From NCBI RefSeq assembly GCF_047250385.1, contig NZ_JBLBVM010000039.1, forward strand, positions 21,002 through 85,001: a stretch of DNA of 64,000 nt. Reading direction: 5' to 3'. This DNA is from Glaciecola sp047250385. GTDB taxonomy: Bacteria > Pseudomonadota > Gammaproteobacteria > Enterobacterales > Alteromonadaceae. The first letter of the stretch is position 1. Each line of letters opens with the position of its first letter. Shown one piece after another: positions 16,315 through 24,941 of this stretch. A program made the position numbers and the translations under genes. The notes under the pieces were generated by a model that worked only from the letters and a program-made list of their open reading frames with translations, had not been told where the DNA came from and searched no databases.

Positions 16315-16815
16315 TTAATCGTACTGCATATCGATATGCATGATCCCATCTTCGTCATATGGTTCGCTATAGGCACTAAAACCAAGCTTATTATAAAAAT
16401 CCTGCAAATATTCTTGTGCACCTATTTGAATGGGATAAGCGGGCCAATATTGTTTGCAAAGGACAATAGCCTCAATCATTAATAAAGTTGCCAAACCTTG
16501 ACTACGAGCGTCTTTAGTGACAGCAACTCTTCCAATACTCGAACCAGTATATGATACACCGGGTGCAAGACATCTAGCGTAGGCAATAACTTGATTGTTT
16601 GCAGCATCTTGCGCTAAAAGCGTGTTGCTTTCAGATATTATATGCAAGGTACTTGAGTCTGTATCTTTGTCATCCAAATCAGGGTAAACACAATTTTGCT
16701 CAACAACAAAAACGTCTGATCTTAGCTTCAATGCATTATAAAGTAATACATTTGATAGCTCACAAAATCGATAATGATGAAATACAGGGTTCACACTATT
16801 CTTGGATGGATTCAA
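16315..16815 (-). CDS. elaA: ElaA-like GNAT family N-acetyltransferase
   Basis: A 166-residue protein with the ElaA N-terminal motif ALKLRSDVFVVEQNCVYPDLDDKD and GNAT motif A, IGRVAVTKDARSQGLATLLM, which binds acetyl-CoA; IQIGAQEYLQDFYNKLGFSAY completes the fold. The ElaA acceptor substrate is not established. The frame opens with a TTG at 16815 and no ATG precedes the conserved region, so the true start may be that TTG or the GTG seven codons inside; the first 15 residues are uncertain. Confidence 0.85.
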   Translation of the reverse strand: MNPSKNSVNPVFHHYRFCELSNVLLYNALKLRSDVFVVEQNCVYPDLDDKDTDSSTLHIISESNTLLAQDAANNQVIAYARCLAPGVSYTGSSIGRVAVTKDARSQGLATLLMIEAIVLCKQYWPAYPIQIGAQEYLQDFYNKLGFSAYSEPYDEDGIMHIDMQYD

Positions 16816-17050
16816 ACTCTTAAACCTAAACTAAAAACTTAAGCTTACTCTAGCTGAAGTGCAGAACTAATTCTACTGTTCAATAATGGCAGAAAACGAA
16901 GGTACAAAAAAAGAAAAAACTAAGGAAGAAAACTCATGTTGCATAAATTTGGAACATACATGCTCCCGCGTATTAGCTTAAATTCGTACATCTTCTAAAA
17001 TCAGTTTAAGTACCTTATATGCTGCTGCGTGCTGCAAAGTGCAGATATTA

Positions 17051-17518
17051 TTATCTATTAACTTTGTGACAACTGGTACAACTGCCAGATACTTTCCCGG
17101 CAAAAAAGTAGCGAGGTTGCTGTAATGATGCAGCTGTGCGAGCTTTGTCAATTCGCGCTATTAAATCTTGCATATAAGTTTCCATAAAGGGGTGGTTTGC
17201 ACCGGCATTTCCACTTTTCAGTTTAGATGCAATTGCGCCCATGTTTTTCAGGGCCAAGAGAACCTCTTCTCTTTGCACTTCAAGCTCCTCTGGAGTTTCA
17301 CCAAAGGGTTTAATCAGCGCAAGCTCTAACAAGCTCATCTGCAGCGCCAATTTATCCATATCGGAGCGCAGAACCGATTGCTCCGTGTACTTAAAGTCCG
17401 GCGCGTAAGTGACTTTGCGCACAGAAGCTGCAAATTGACTACTGCAACCAACCAAGACTGTCGCACAAGTTACTGTAATTAATATTATTTTATTGAACGA
17501 CATTCTTAATTTATACAT
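17051..17518 (-). CDS. Haem-binding lipoprotein, cytochrome c'-like
   Basis: A 155-residue protein. A hydrophobic signal ends in the lipobox TVLVGCSS, so Cys is likely lipidated. The only c-type haem motif is CTSCH, eight residues before the C terminus (SGSCTSCHKVNR), as in class II cytochromes c' and c-556, which are four-helix bundles. Between them lies an all-helical region of the right length. The start at 17518 has GGAG 8 nt upstream; an upstream ATG at 17533 is less well placed. It follows a DUF465 gene by 36 nt. An electron-transfer or gas-binding role is inferred only. Confidence 0.75.
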   Translation of the reverse strand: MYKLRMSFNKIILITVTCATVLVGCSSQFAASVRKVTYAPDFKYTEQSVLRSDMDKLALQMSLLELALIKPFGETPEELEVQREEVLLALKNMGAIASKLKSGNAGANHPFMETYMQDLIARIDKARTAASLQQPRYFFAGKVSGSCTSCHKVNR

Positions 17519-17554
17519 TGGATGAAACTCCATTTGAGAAAACTGAAATTGAAT

Positions 17555-17806
17555 TTACAGGGCCTGCTCTGTTTTTTGAATCATGATGTATAATTCATCT
17601 TTAAGTTGTAGTCGGCGCTTTTTAAGTGTTTCTATATATTCATCATCAACTGGTGAGTTCTTCTTTTCCAGTTGATGCACTTCATCCTCAACATCATGAT
17701 ATGCGTTAAACATCTTTACAAAATGCGCATCGTGCATCTTTAGGTGACGAATAGTATGATGATGGTCAGGAAATTCGTTTAATAATGTGTGCTTTTCTGT
17801 TTGCAT
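17555..17806 (-). CDS. DUF465/YdcH family small protein
   Basis: An 83-residue, highly charged helical protein. HTIRHLKMHDAHFVKMFNAYHDVEDEVHQLE and LKKRRLQLKDELYIMIQK match the YdcH/DUF465 family, a short helical hairpin of unknown function. The ATG has an AGGTAA ribosome site. It is probably cotranscribed with the haem lipoprotein gene downstream. Confidence 0.85.
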   Translation of the reverse strand: MQTEKHTLLNEFPDHHHTIRHLKMHDAHFVKMFNAYHDVEDEVHQLEKKNSPVDDEYIETLKKRRLQLKDELYIMIQKTEQAL

Positions 17807-17903
17807 AATAATTACCTTAGTTGACTTTTTCTAAGAACATTCTAGGCAATCAGCACTTTTATTTATTGATCTGAATCATCTATTCCACTGACGAGTAGTT
17901 GCT

Positions 17904-19337
17904 TTACAGTAAAGGTTGCCAAATAGACTGTGTTTTCACTGGCTCAGCATGCTCAGCAACCGCGCCATTAGCTACTTTCTCAATTGCATCGGCAATGGCG
18001 TTAATTTCAAGTTCACTCATACATGGATGCAAGCTCACTCTTACCCAGCCTGGTTTTAGATTTTGAAACTCATCATCCAACTGATCTGTAATGCTTTTTG
18101 ACATACAGTAATCTATATCCAAGAGGTGATGACCATAAGTTCCTGCACAAGCACAACCACCACGAGTTTCAACGTGAAAATCATTACTCAGGCGTTGAAC
18201 AGCTGTTTTATAGTCAACATTTTCAAAAACGATAGAGAAAATACTAAGCCGATGTTTGTGATTGGCTGATAGAATGCGGACGCCATCTATTTTATCTAAT
18301 CGATTAAACATAATAGTGTTCAGATACTGCTCACGCTCAAAGATATTTTTCGTACCCATTTCTTCTTTGAGTTGCACAGCCATTGCTGTTTTTAATGTTT
18401 GGAGAATACCAGGTGTACCGCCACTTTCTCTTTGTTCAATATTAGCAATAAAACGATGCTCTCCCCATGGATTGGTCCACAGTACAGTGCCTCCGCCAGG
18501 TTGCTCAGGAATTTTGTTTTGATACAAGGATTTATTGAAAACGAGCACTCCCGATGAGCCAGGACCACCGAGGAATTTATGGGGTGAGAAGAAAATAGCA
18601 TCAAGCCACTCTTCGTCATTTGGGTGCATATCGATGTCGACATAAGGAGCTGATGCAGCAAAATCGACAAAGCAAAATGCGCCTTCATCATGCATCATTT
18701 TAGCTATTTTACGATATGGCGTTTCGATACCAGTGACATTTGAAGCCGCTGTAATGGAGGCCATTTTCACTTTTCGATCTTTTTCTTTAATTAAATCTTT
18801 CGCTAACCATTCAAGGTCAATTTCATCGCCTTTTAGCGCAGGAATAATTCTAAGTTCAACTAGGCTTTCAATCCACATTGTATGATTGCTGTGGTGTTCA
18901 CGATGCGTTATGTAAACTAAAGGTTTTTGGCTCATGTTTTTGATAACAAGTGCTCTATGTTGTTCATGACACCACCAACCCATCATGCGAATTAACTTAG
19001 CTAAAGCACCAGTCATTCCGCTACCAACGTTCAAAAGTATATCTTCGCTGGATGCATTAACGTGTTTTTTTATGACCTGCTCAGCCTCATGCAACCAAGT
19101 TGTCATGACTCTGCCAGTGTAGCTGTCTTCTGTATGGGTGTTAGCCATTAAGCCACCAACCATTTTGGATAGACGATCTTCAATGGGTTTAAATAAACGA
19201 CCACTCGCGGTCCAGTCAGCATAAATGCGATTTTTGTATTCTGGGTCAACAACGACTTGGCTTGCTATCTGTTCCCAAAATTCATTGTTTGGGGAATTGT
19301 GATTGTATGACCCTAACGTTTGTTCCGCATTATTCAT
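17904..19337 (-). CDS. Class V aminotransferase-fold PLP enzyme, SufS/NifS-like
   Basis: A 477-residue PLP enzyme of the cysteine desulfurase superfamily. Features in order: RIYADWTASGRLFKPIED substrate region, LNVGSGMTGAL, THREHHSNHTMWIES (His stacking on PLP), FVDFAASAPYVDID (Asp225), the PLP-lysine motif FFSPHKFLGGPGSSG (Lys254), and RGGCACAGTYGHH with Cys395 and Cys397 near the position of the SufS catalytic cysteine. No scaffold, SufE or sulfur-acceptor gene is next to it. Whether it is a desulfurase or acts on another amino acid cannot be told from sequence. It stands alone, with a 408-bp upstream gap. Confidence 0.8.
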   Translation of the reverse strand: MNNAEQTLGSYNHNSPNNEFWEQIASQVVVDPEYKNRIYADWTASGRLFKPIEDRLSKMVGGLMANTHTEDSYTGRVMTTWLHEAEQVIKKHVNASSEDILLNVGSGMTGALAKLIRMMGWWCHEQHRALVIKNMSQKPLVYITHREHHSNHTMWIESLVELRIIPALKGDEIDLEWLAKDLIKEKDRKVKMASITAASNVTGIETPYRKIAKMMHDEGAFCFVDFAASAPYVDIDMHPNDEEWLDAIFFSPHKFLGGPGSSGVLVFNKSLYQNKIPEQPGGGTVLWTNPWGEHRFIANIEQRESGGTPGILQTLKTAMAVQLKEEMGTKNIFEREQYLNTIMFNRLDKIDGVRILSANHKHRLSIFSIVFENVDYKTAVQRLSNDFHVETRGGCACAGTYGHHLLDIDYCMSKSITDQLDDEFQNLKPGWVRVSLHPCMSELEINAIADAIEKVANGAVAEHAEPVKTQSIWQPLL

Positions 19338-19745
19338 TTTGTAAAAAACCAGTTTTTATGCATGCGTAAATAATATAGCGAAACACATAGAATAAGGTTC
19401 TTTTGTTTAGCTTACTTGCTGTGTTTTGGAGATAATAATTCCATATAATTGTTTATTCTTAGATAATTAAACCTTAATTGCAGTTTAAATTGATATTGGG
19501 TTCTTCTTTAATTACTATTTAGTTGACAGTATTGGCGTTAGTCAGCTTAACCCAAACGTGAAAAATACTGGATTTGCAACGATAGACCACCAACAAACTG
19601 CCAGCATACAAAAAGACACTAAGTTTATAGGCTTCACCAAAGCATTCACTTTATAACTTATTCACGTTCAAGATTTACAATGAATAATTGGATATAGCAC
19701 TTTAGATATTGTGCGGTATCCATTTTTAACTAAGCATTTCTTGCT
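19338..19745. other. 408-bp intergenic stretch, no feature seen
   Basis: AT-rich DNA between the class V aminotransferase and VOC genes, both on the minus strand. It should hold the aminotransferase promoter and the 3' end of the VOC transcript, but I find no convincing promoter pair, terminator, repeat or gene remnant. Confidence 0.5.
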
Positions 19746-20129
19746 TCATTGCTGATAAAGTTCAATGGGTAATCCATCCGGATCACTGAAAAATGTAAAC
19801 GCCTTCCCGGTAAACTCATCTATACGAATGGGCTCTACCTCACATCCTTTTTCCTCTAATATATGCTTAACCTGCTCAACAGAGTCGACGACAAAGGCTA
19901 AATGACGCAAGCCACAAGCTTCTGGGCGACTAGGTCTAGTTGGCGGCTTAGGAAATGAAAATAACTCAATCTGACCTCCTTGTGGAAGCGCTAAATCTAA
20001 TTTGTATGACTGCCTTTCTTTGCGATAGTTTTCAGCAATGGTTTTTAGACCTAGAACTTGTGTGTAGAAATGTTTAGATCGTTCATAGTCAGAACATATA
20101 ATCGCAACATGATGAATGCTTTTTAACAT
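19746..20129 (-). CDS. VOC family protein, YaeR/glyoxalase-like
   Basis: A 127-residue vicinal-oxygen-chelate protein with two beta-alpha-beta-beta modules: IHHVAIICSDYERSKHFYTQVLGL and LRHLAFVVDSVEQVKHIL. Metal-binding positions are His6/7, Glu (QIELFSF), His (GLRHLAF) and Glu (LPIELYQ), so a metal site is likely. The closest named relative by pattern is E. coli YaeR, whose substrate is unknown. It ends 66 bp upstream of the start side of the permease gene region and may be independent. Confidence 0.88.
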   Translation of the reverse strand: MLKSIHHVAIICSDYERSKHFYTQVLGLKTIAENYRKERQSYKLDLALPQGGQIELFSFPKPPTRPSRPEACGLRHLAFVVDSVEQVKHILEEKGCEVEPIRIDEFTGKAFTFFSDPDGLPIELYQQ

Positions 20130-20195
20130 GCTTTGTCCTTAGTCAATGTCATCTTCAGGCATGAAAATTCCAACTCTCCAGCCCAACTTAGTGAC

Positions 20196-21920
20196 TTAAA
20201 GATAAACCCAACTAAGTAGCGCTATGACAATACTGGAGTAAAGAATTGAGACTGGAGTTCCAATCTTGATGAAATCTTTAAATTTGTAATTGGTTGCGCT
20301 GAAAACTAATAAATTCGTTTGATAGCCATAAGGCGAAATAAAGCTAGCGCTTGCAGCAAAGGCAACAGCGAGCGCGAAAGGCATTAATGGTAGCCCCATT
20401 GCATTCACAATACCGTAAGCAAAAGGAAACATAAGTGCAGCCGCGGCATTGTTAGTCACAAATTCTGTGAGAAGCAAGGTCATGACATAGACGAAGACTA
20501 AGGCATATATAGCGGGCATGTCACCGATGATAGGCGTCAGACTTGCAGTCGCTAATGCAATGATGCCACTTGTTTCAAGAGCTGTAGCTAAGCTTAGTGC
20601 GCCAACTATCACTAGGATTAAGTTTACGGGTAAGTTGCGTTTAATTTCACTCAATGACGATACATTAATTAGAGACAGACTAGCAGTGAATACGAGCAAT
20701 CCTGTTGCTAAAGGAACGATGGAAGTTGCGGCTAAAATAACAGTACTAATGAAACCTAGTAGAGTAAACGCCTCCTGCCAAGGTTGAAGCTTTCTAGTCA
20801 CTTTTTGTTCTGACACAATAAAAAAGTTTTTTGTGATGTTGTCTCTTCGCTGAAAGTCTGAACCAGTTGCGAGTAACAGAAAATCACCAGCCTGAAGTTT
20901 CAATTCACCCAGCTTTCCAGATATCTGCTCACCGTCTCTGCGAATGGCAACAACCGCTGCATCGAAAAGTGCTCTAAATCCGACATCCTTTAATGTTTTA
21001 TTAATTATTTGAGCTCGATTAGAAATGATCACTTCAGTTAAATTATCACGCAATAATCCATCCGCTTCGGCAAACATCGTTAAGCCTTTGATGTGTGAAA
21101 TATTATCAAGCTTTTTAATATTACCGGAGAAGATTAACTTATCATTTTCTTCAATAACCATGTCAGGCGTTACTGGCGACAGCACAACATTTCGACGCAC
21201 AATCTCAATTAAGAATAACTCCGGTAAGTTACGTAAATGGTTATCTTCTACTGTTTTACCAATGAGTTCGGAGTTCGCCTCTACATCCGCCTCAAGTAAG
21301 TAACTCTGATAATTACTTTGATTACTCGCGATGTTAGGTAGTAGGGGGGTGAGAAAATATAAAAGTATTGCGCAGGCAAAGCCAGCGCTCAGTCCAAACA
21401 AGGTAAAATCAAAAAAGTTAAAACCAGGGTGACCATGCTCAATCAGAAAGCTATCTACGATTAGATTGGTTGATGTACCAATTAATGTCACGGTTCCGCC
21501 GAGTATCGCAGCATATGATAAAGGAATTAATAAGCGCGAAGGGGCGTGCAGTTGATTTTGTTTTATTGGGCCTATTAGACTTGCCACAATGGCAGTGTTG
21601 TTAAGAAGCGCTGAAGAACTAAATGTAACCGCAAACATGCGCCAGAAGCTCTGCGTAAATGATTTTCTGACGATGGCTCGACCAAGACGCTTTATGAATG
21701 CTGTTTTATCAATGGAGTGGCTGACCAGCAATAATAAAACAAGAGTGACCAAGCCCGTATTTGTAACATTTTTTAGTATTGCTTCGAAGGAAATTTGTTG
21801 CGCCAATAATAATAAAAGCATACTTCCGGCGAAAATACTGGAAGGGCGTTTATTGGTAAACGCGAGTCCGAAAATCGTGCCGATAAAAACAACTAAAACG
21901 AGGGTCTGTTCCCATGTCAT
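20196..21920 (-). CDS. SLC13/DASS-type permease with two RCK_C domains, probable sulfate transporter
   Basis: A 574-residue inner-membrane protein. Residues 1-200 and 385-574 form the membrane halves; motifs SSALLNNTAIVASLIGP and GTVTLIGTSTNLIVDSF, and later ALETSGIIALA and TEFVTNNAAAALMFP, are typical of SLC13-like carriers (SNT sodium/anion sites). Between them, residues about 205-380 contain two TrkA-C (RCK_C) regulatory domains (ELFLIEIVRRNVVLSP, AAVVAIRRDGEQISGK). It is the last gene after cysD-cysC-cysQ-cysN, which suggests sulfate as substrate; this is inference from context. A 224-bp gap with a stem-loop separates it from cysN. Confidence 0.82.
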   Translation of the reverse strand: MTWEQTLVLVVFIGTIFGLAFTNKRPSSIFAGSMLLLLLAQQISFEAILKNVTNTGLVTLVLLLLVSHSIDKTAFIKRLGRAIVRKSFTQSFWRMFAVTFSSSALLNNTAIVASLIGPIKQNQLHAPSRLLIPLSYAAILGGTVTLIGTSTNLIVDSFLIEHGHPGFNFFDFTLFGLSAGFACAILLYFLTPLLPNIASNQSNYQSYLLEADVEANSELIGKTVEDNHLRNLPELFLIEIVRRNVVLSPVTPDMVIEENDKLIFSGNIKKLDNISHIKGLTMFAEADGLLRDNLTEVIISNRAQIINKTLKDVGFRALFDAAVVAIRRDGEQISGKLGELKLQAGDFLLLATGSDFQRRDNITKNFFIVSEQKVTRKLQPWQEAFTLLGFISTVILAATSIVPLATGLLVFTASLSLINVSSLSEIKRNLPVNLILVIVGALSLATALETSGIIALATASLTPIIGDMPAIYALVFVYVMTLLLTEFVTNNAAAALMFPFAYGIVNAMGLPLMPFALAVAFAASASFISPYGYQTNLLVFSATNYKFKDFIKIGTPVSILYSSIVIALLSWVYL

Positions 21921-22083
21921 TGTGTAACTACCTTGTTATTCAACTTCTTGTTTTGCACTCGTTTTTCCTGCAATATTATTTGAACCGTAGATGCTACTTT
22001 TGATACACCTAGATTTATAATAACAAGCATAACCTATTTATTGGAAACGTGTTACTTCGGAATTTCGGGATTTGAGCGAGATT

Positions 22084-22116
22084 AGGGAATGCAGCATTTA
22101 AGCAACTGCACTCCCT
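22084..22116. other. Stem-loop between cysN and the permease gene
   Basis: Arms AGGGAATGCAG (22084-22094) and CTGCACTCCCT (22106-22116) pair over 11 positions with one A-C mismatch and an 11-nt loop. There is no T run on the minus strand, so it is not a normal terminator; it may modulate readthrough or RNA decay between cysN and the permease. Confidence 0.45.
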
Positions 22117-22144
22117 TTCTGACATGCTCTACACTAGTAAAAAC

Positions 22145-23548
22145 TTACTGGGTAAGGTCTATCGCATTCCAATGAGGAAAATGCTTTCTTACCAAAGCGT
22201 TAAACTCTAGTTCGAACTCAGAATATTCATGAGAGCCTTTTTGAGCTTCATTTGCACTGATTATCATGCCTGCGCCGACAGTGCCATTAGTAAGACGGTC
22301 AATTATGATGAATGCGCCGGTTTTGCGATTATCAACATAGGGGTCACAAGCAATTTCTTGAGTTAATTTGATGTTTGCGACACCAATTTCATTCAAGTTC
22401 AAATGCAACGCACTTTTCTTCTCTAATGTGTTCACGTCGATTTGGTAATCAATACCAGAAATACTGCCCGACACTTTTTTGGTTGCAAACTTAAAGCTGT
22501 ATTGCTTATTTGGAATCAGTGCTTCTTCAGACATCCAAACCATGTTGGTTTTGAAAGCGTTGGAACGCAAAGGCATTGCATCAGACTTAACAATCATATC
22601 ACCGCGCGAAATATCAATTTCGTCGTTTAAGGTTAAGGTCACAGCGTTTGGTGCATAACCAACTTCTAAATCGCCATCAAAGGTCGAAATTGTTTTCACA
22701 GTAGACGTTTTTCCGGATGGAAGTGCTGTTATTTGATCGCCTGGTTTAATCGAACCTGAAACGATCGTGCCAGCAAACCCTCTAAAATCCAGATTAGGTC
22801 GGTTTACATATTGCACTGGGAAGCGAAAGTCTTGATGCTGTTGTTGAGTAATTTCCATGCTCTCAAGCAATTCCATCAGCAATTCACCTTTGAACCAAGG
22901 TGTATTTTCACTGCGGTTAACAACATTATCGCCTTCAAGCGCGGATAAAGGCACAAAACGAATATCTGGGATGGTTAACTGTTTTGAAAACTCCATGTAG
23001 TCTTTTTGGATTTGCTCGTAAACATCTTGTCTATATTCCATCAAGTCCATTTTATTAACAGCAACAATAACGTGCTTTATGCCAAGCAATGAGACTAAGA
23101 AAGAATGACGTCTAGTTTGCGTTTTTACGCCTTCTCTAGCATCAACAAGGATAATTGCGAGGTCACATGTAGATGCGCCAGTAACCATGTTACGAGTGTA
23201 CTGCTCATGTCCTGGTGTGTCCGCAATAATAAACTTACGCTTATCGGTACTAAAGTAGCGATAGGCAACATCAATCGTTATCCCTTGCTCTCTCTCGGAT
23301 TGCAGTCCATCAACCAACAAGGCTAAATCTACTTTTTCACCAGTTGTACCTGATTTAATGCTGTCTTTCGTGATTGCGGCAAGTTGATCTTCATAAATCA
23401 TTTTTGAGTCATGCAGCAAGCGGCCAATCAATGTGCTCTTACCGTCGTCGACGCTTCCACAAGTTAAGAAGCGCAATAGATCTTTGTTTTCGTGTTGTTC
23501 CAAGTACGACAAAATGTCGGTTTGTAATAATTCGTTTTCGTTATTCAT
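22145..23548 (-). CDS. cysN: CysN: sulfate adenylyltransferase large (GTPase) subunit
   Basis: GTP hydrolysis by CysN drives APS formation by CysD. The 467-residue protein has an EF-Tu-like G domain: P-loop GSVDDGKS (31-38), DTPGHEQYTRNM switch II, and VNKMDL for guanine specificity, followed by beta-barrel domains. The C-terminal APS kinase fusion found in NodQ-type proteins is absent, and a separate cysC is present. Its ATG follows the cysQ stop by 1 nt. The gene is separated from cysD by cysC and cysQ, unlike the common adjacent cysDN order. Confidence 0.96.
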   Translation of the reverse strand: MNNENELLQTDILSYLEQHENKDLLRFLTCGSVDDGKSTLIGRLLHDSKMIYEDQLAAITKDSIKSGTTGEKVDLALLVDGLQSEREQGITIDVAYRYFSTDKRKFIIADTPGHEQYTRNMVTGASTCDLAIILVDAREGVKTQTRRHSFLVSLLGIKHVIVAVNKMDLMEYRQDVYEQIQKDYMEFSKQLTIPDIRFVPLSALEGDNVVNRSENTPWFKGELLMELLESMEITQQQHQDFRFPVQYVNRPNLDFRGFAGTIVSGSIKPGDQITALPSGKTSTVKTISTFDGDLEVGYAPNAVTLTLNDEIDISRGDMIVKSDAMPLRSNAFKTNMVWMSEEALIPNKQYSFKFATKKVSGSISGIDYQIDVNTLEKKSALHLNLNEIGVANIKLTQEIACDPYVDNRKTGAFIIIDRLTNGTVGAGMIISANEAQKGSHEYSEFELEFNALVRKHFPHWNAIDLTQ

Positions 23549-23549
23549 A

Positions 23550-24347
23550 TTAGCAACTTACTAAGAAATAAGGGTTTAAGACTGAATCTTTTTGATTGTA
23601 GCGAAGTGGTGATGCATCTGCGTCCAAGGGCTTGTTAACATCTAAGACGGTTACCTTTGCTCCAGCTCCTAACGCGACAGCATGTGCGGCACCAGTATCC
23701 CACTCGCTAGTTGGACCTACTCTCGGGTACATATGCGCTTCGCCGCTCGCAACTAAGCAAAGCTTTAAAGAACTACCCATCGCGACTAACTCATGTTCAC
23801 CACCAAGTGAATCAAGTATCTTGTTTATTTCAGGGCTTTGATGAGAACGGCTACCAACAATTTTCCATTTCTCGTTACCAGTGTGTGGCTTTGCCTTGAT
23901 GTTAGTTTTTAGACCGTTCACTTCGCTATAAGCGCCAACACCTTTTTGGCCAACAAAAGTTTTGTTAATGGCTGGTGCATGCACAACACCAAAGGTAGGT
24001 TCACCGTATTCAATCAAAGCAATATTTACAGTAAATTCGCCATTCTTCTTGATAAACTCTTTCGTGCCATCTAACGGATCAACAAGCCAGTAGCGTACCC
24101 ATGTCTTACGTTCAGACCACGGAATATCAGCCGACTCTTCTGATAAAATAGGCAGAGAGCTAATCGCTTTTAAGCCGTCAACTATATGATGGTGAGCCGC
24201 TAAATCAGCCTCAGTCAAGGGGCTTGAATCTGATTTATCATAGATAGTGAAGTCTTGATCATAAATTTTCATGATCTTTTCACCCGCTTCAATCGCTATC
24301 TGTTTCACTTTATCTGCTAGTTCAAGGCTAAATGTAAATGTTGTCAT
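23550..24347 (-). CDS. cysQ: CysQ: 3'(2'),5'-bisphosphate nucleotidase
   Basis: Hydrolyses PAP (and PAPS) produced during sulfate assimilation. The 265-residue inositol-monophosphatase-fold protein has LPILSEESADIPW, the metal-binding motif WLVDPLDGTKEFIKKNGEF, and GPTSEWDTGAAHAVALGAGA near the C terminus, all IMPase/CysQ signatures. Its ATG directly follows the cysC stop. Placement inside the cys operon fits removal of PAP. Confidence 0.95.
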   Translation of the reverse strand: MTTFTFSLELADKVKQIAIEAGEKIMKIYDQDFTIYDKSDSSPLTEADLAAHHHIVDGLKAISSLPILSEESADIPWSERKTWVRYWLVDPLDGTKEFIKKNGEFTVNIALIEYGEPTFGVVHAPAINKTFVGQKGVGAYSEVNGLKTNIKAKPHTGNEKWKIVGSRSHQSPEINKILDSLGGEHELVAMGSSLKLCLVASGEAHMYPRVGPTSEWDTGAAHAVALGAGAKVTVLDVNKPLDADASPLRYNQKDSVLNPYFLVSC

Positions 24348-24941
24348 TTATATATATCCTTTCTCAGATAACAAGTTGAACAGGCGCTCAGCAGTTTGTT
24401 CTGAGCTTTCCTCAACATACGTTAAATGTACTTCTGGCGATTCAGGAATTTCGTAGGCGGAGTCAATCCCAGTAAAATGTTTGATATCGCCACTGCGAGC
24501 TTTTTTGTATAAGCCTTTGGGGTCGCGCTGCTCACAGACTTCAAGAGGAGTGTCTATAAATACTTCTACAAATTCACCAAGTTCTAGCAATGAACGACAA
24601 TATGCACGATCTGCTTTGAAGGGGGAGATGAATGCGGTGATAACAATTGTGCCAGAATCAACGAACAGCTTGGCTACTTCGCTAATTCGACGAATATTCT
24701 CAACTCGATCTTTATCATCGAAGCCAAGATCGCCGCATAAACCATGACGCACATTGTCACCGTCAAGCAAATAGGTCTTTTTATTCTCAGAATAAAGTTT
24801 CTTCTCTAGTAAATTTGCAATAGTTGATTTACCTGAACCAGAAAGTCCGGTAAGCCATATGACTGCAGGTTTTTGATTCAATGCTTTTGAGCGAGCTGCT
24901 TTATCAACATCGTGTTGATGCCATACGATATTAGTAGCCAT
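24348..24941 (-). CDS. cysC: CysC: adenylylsulfate kinase
   Basis: Phosphorylates APS to PAPS. The 197-residue protein has the P-loop GLSGSGKST (32-40), DGDNVRHGLCGDLGF, and the serine motif TAFISPFKADR that carries the phosphoenzyme serine in E. coli CysC; the latter half has FVEVFIDTPLEVCEQRDPKGLYKKAR. It overlaps the end of cysD by 1 nt. As a separate protein it completes the CysD/CysN pathway. Confidence 0.96.
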   Translation of the reverse strand: MATNIVWHQHDVDKAARSKALNQKPAVIWLTGLSGSGKSTIANLLEKKLYSENKKTYLLDGDNVRHGLCGDLGFDDKDRVENIRRISEVAKLFVDSGTIVITAFISPFKADRAYCRSLLELGEFVEVFIDTPLEVCEQRDPKGLYKKARSGDIKHFTGIDSAYEIPESPEVHLTYVEESSEQTAERLFNLLSEKGYI

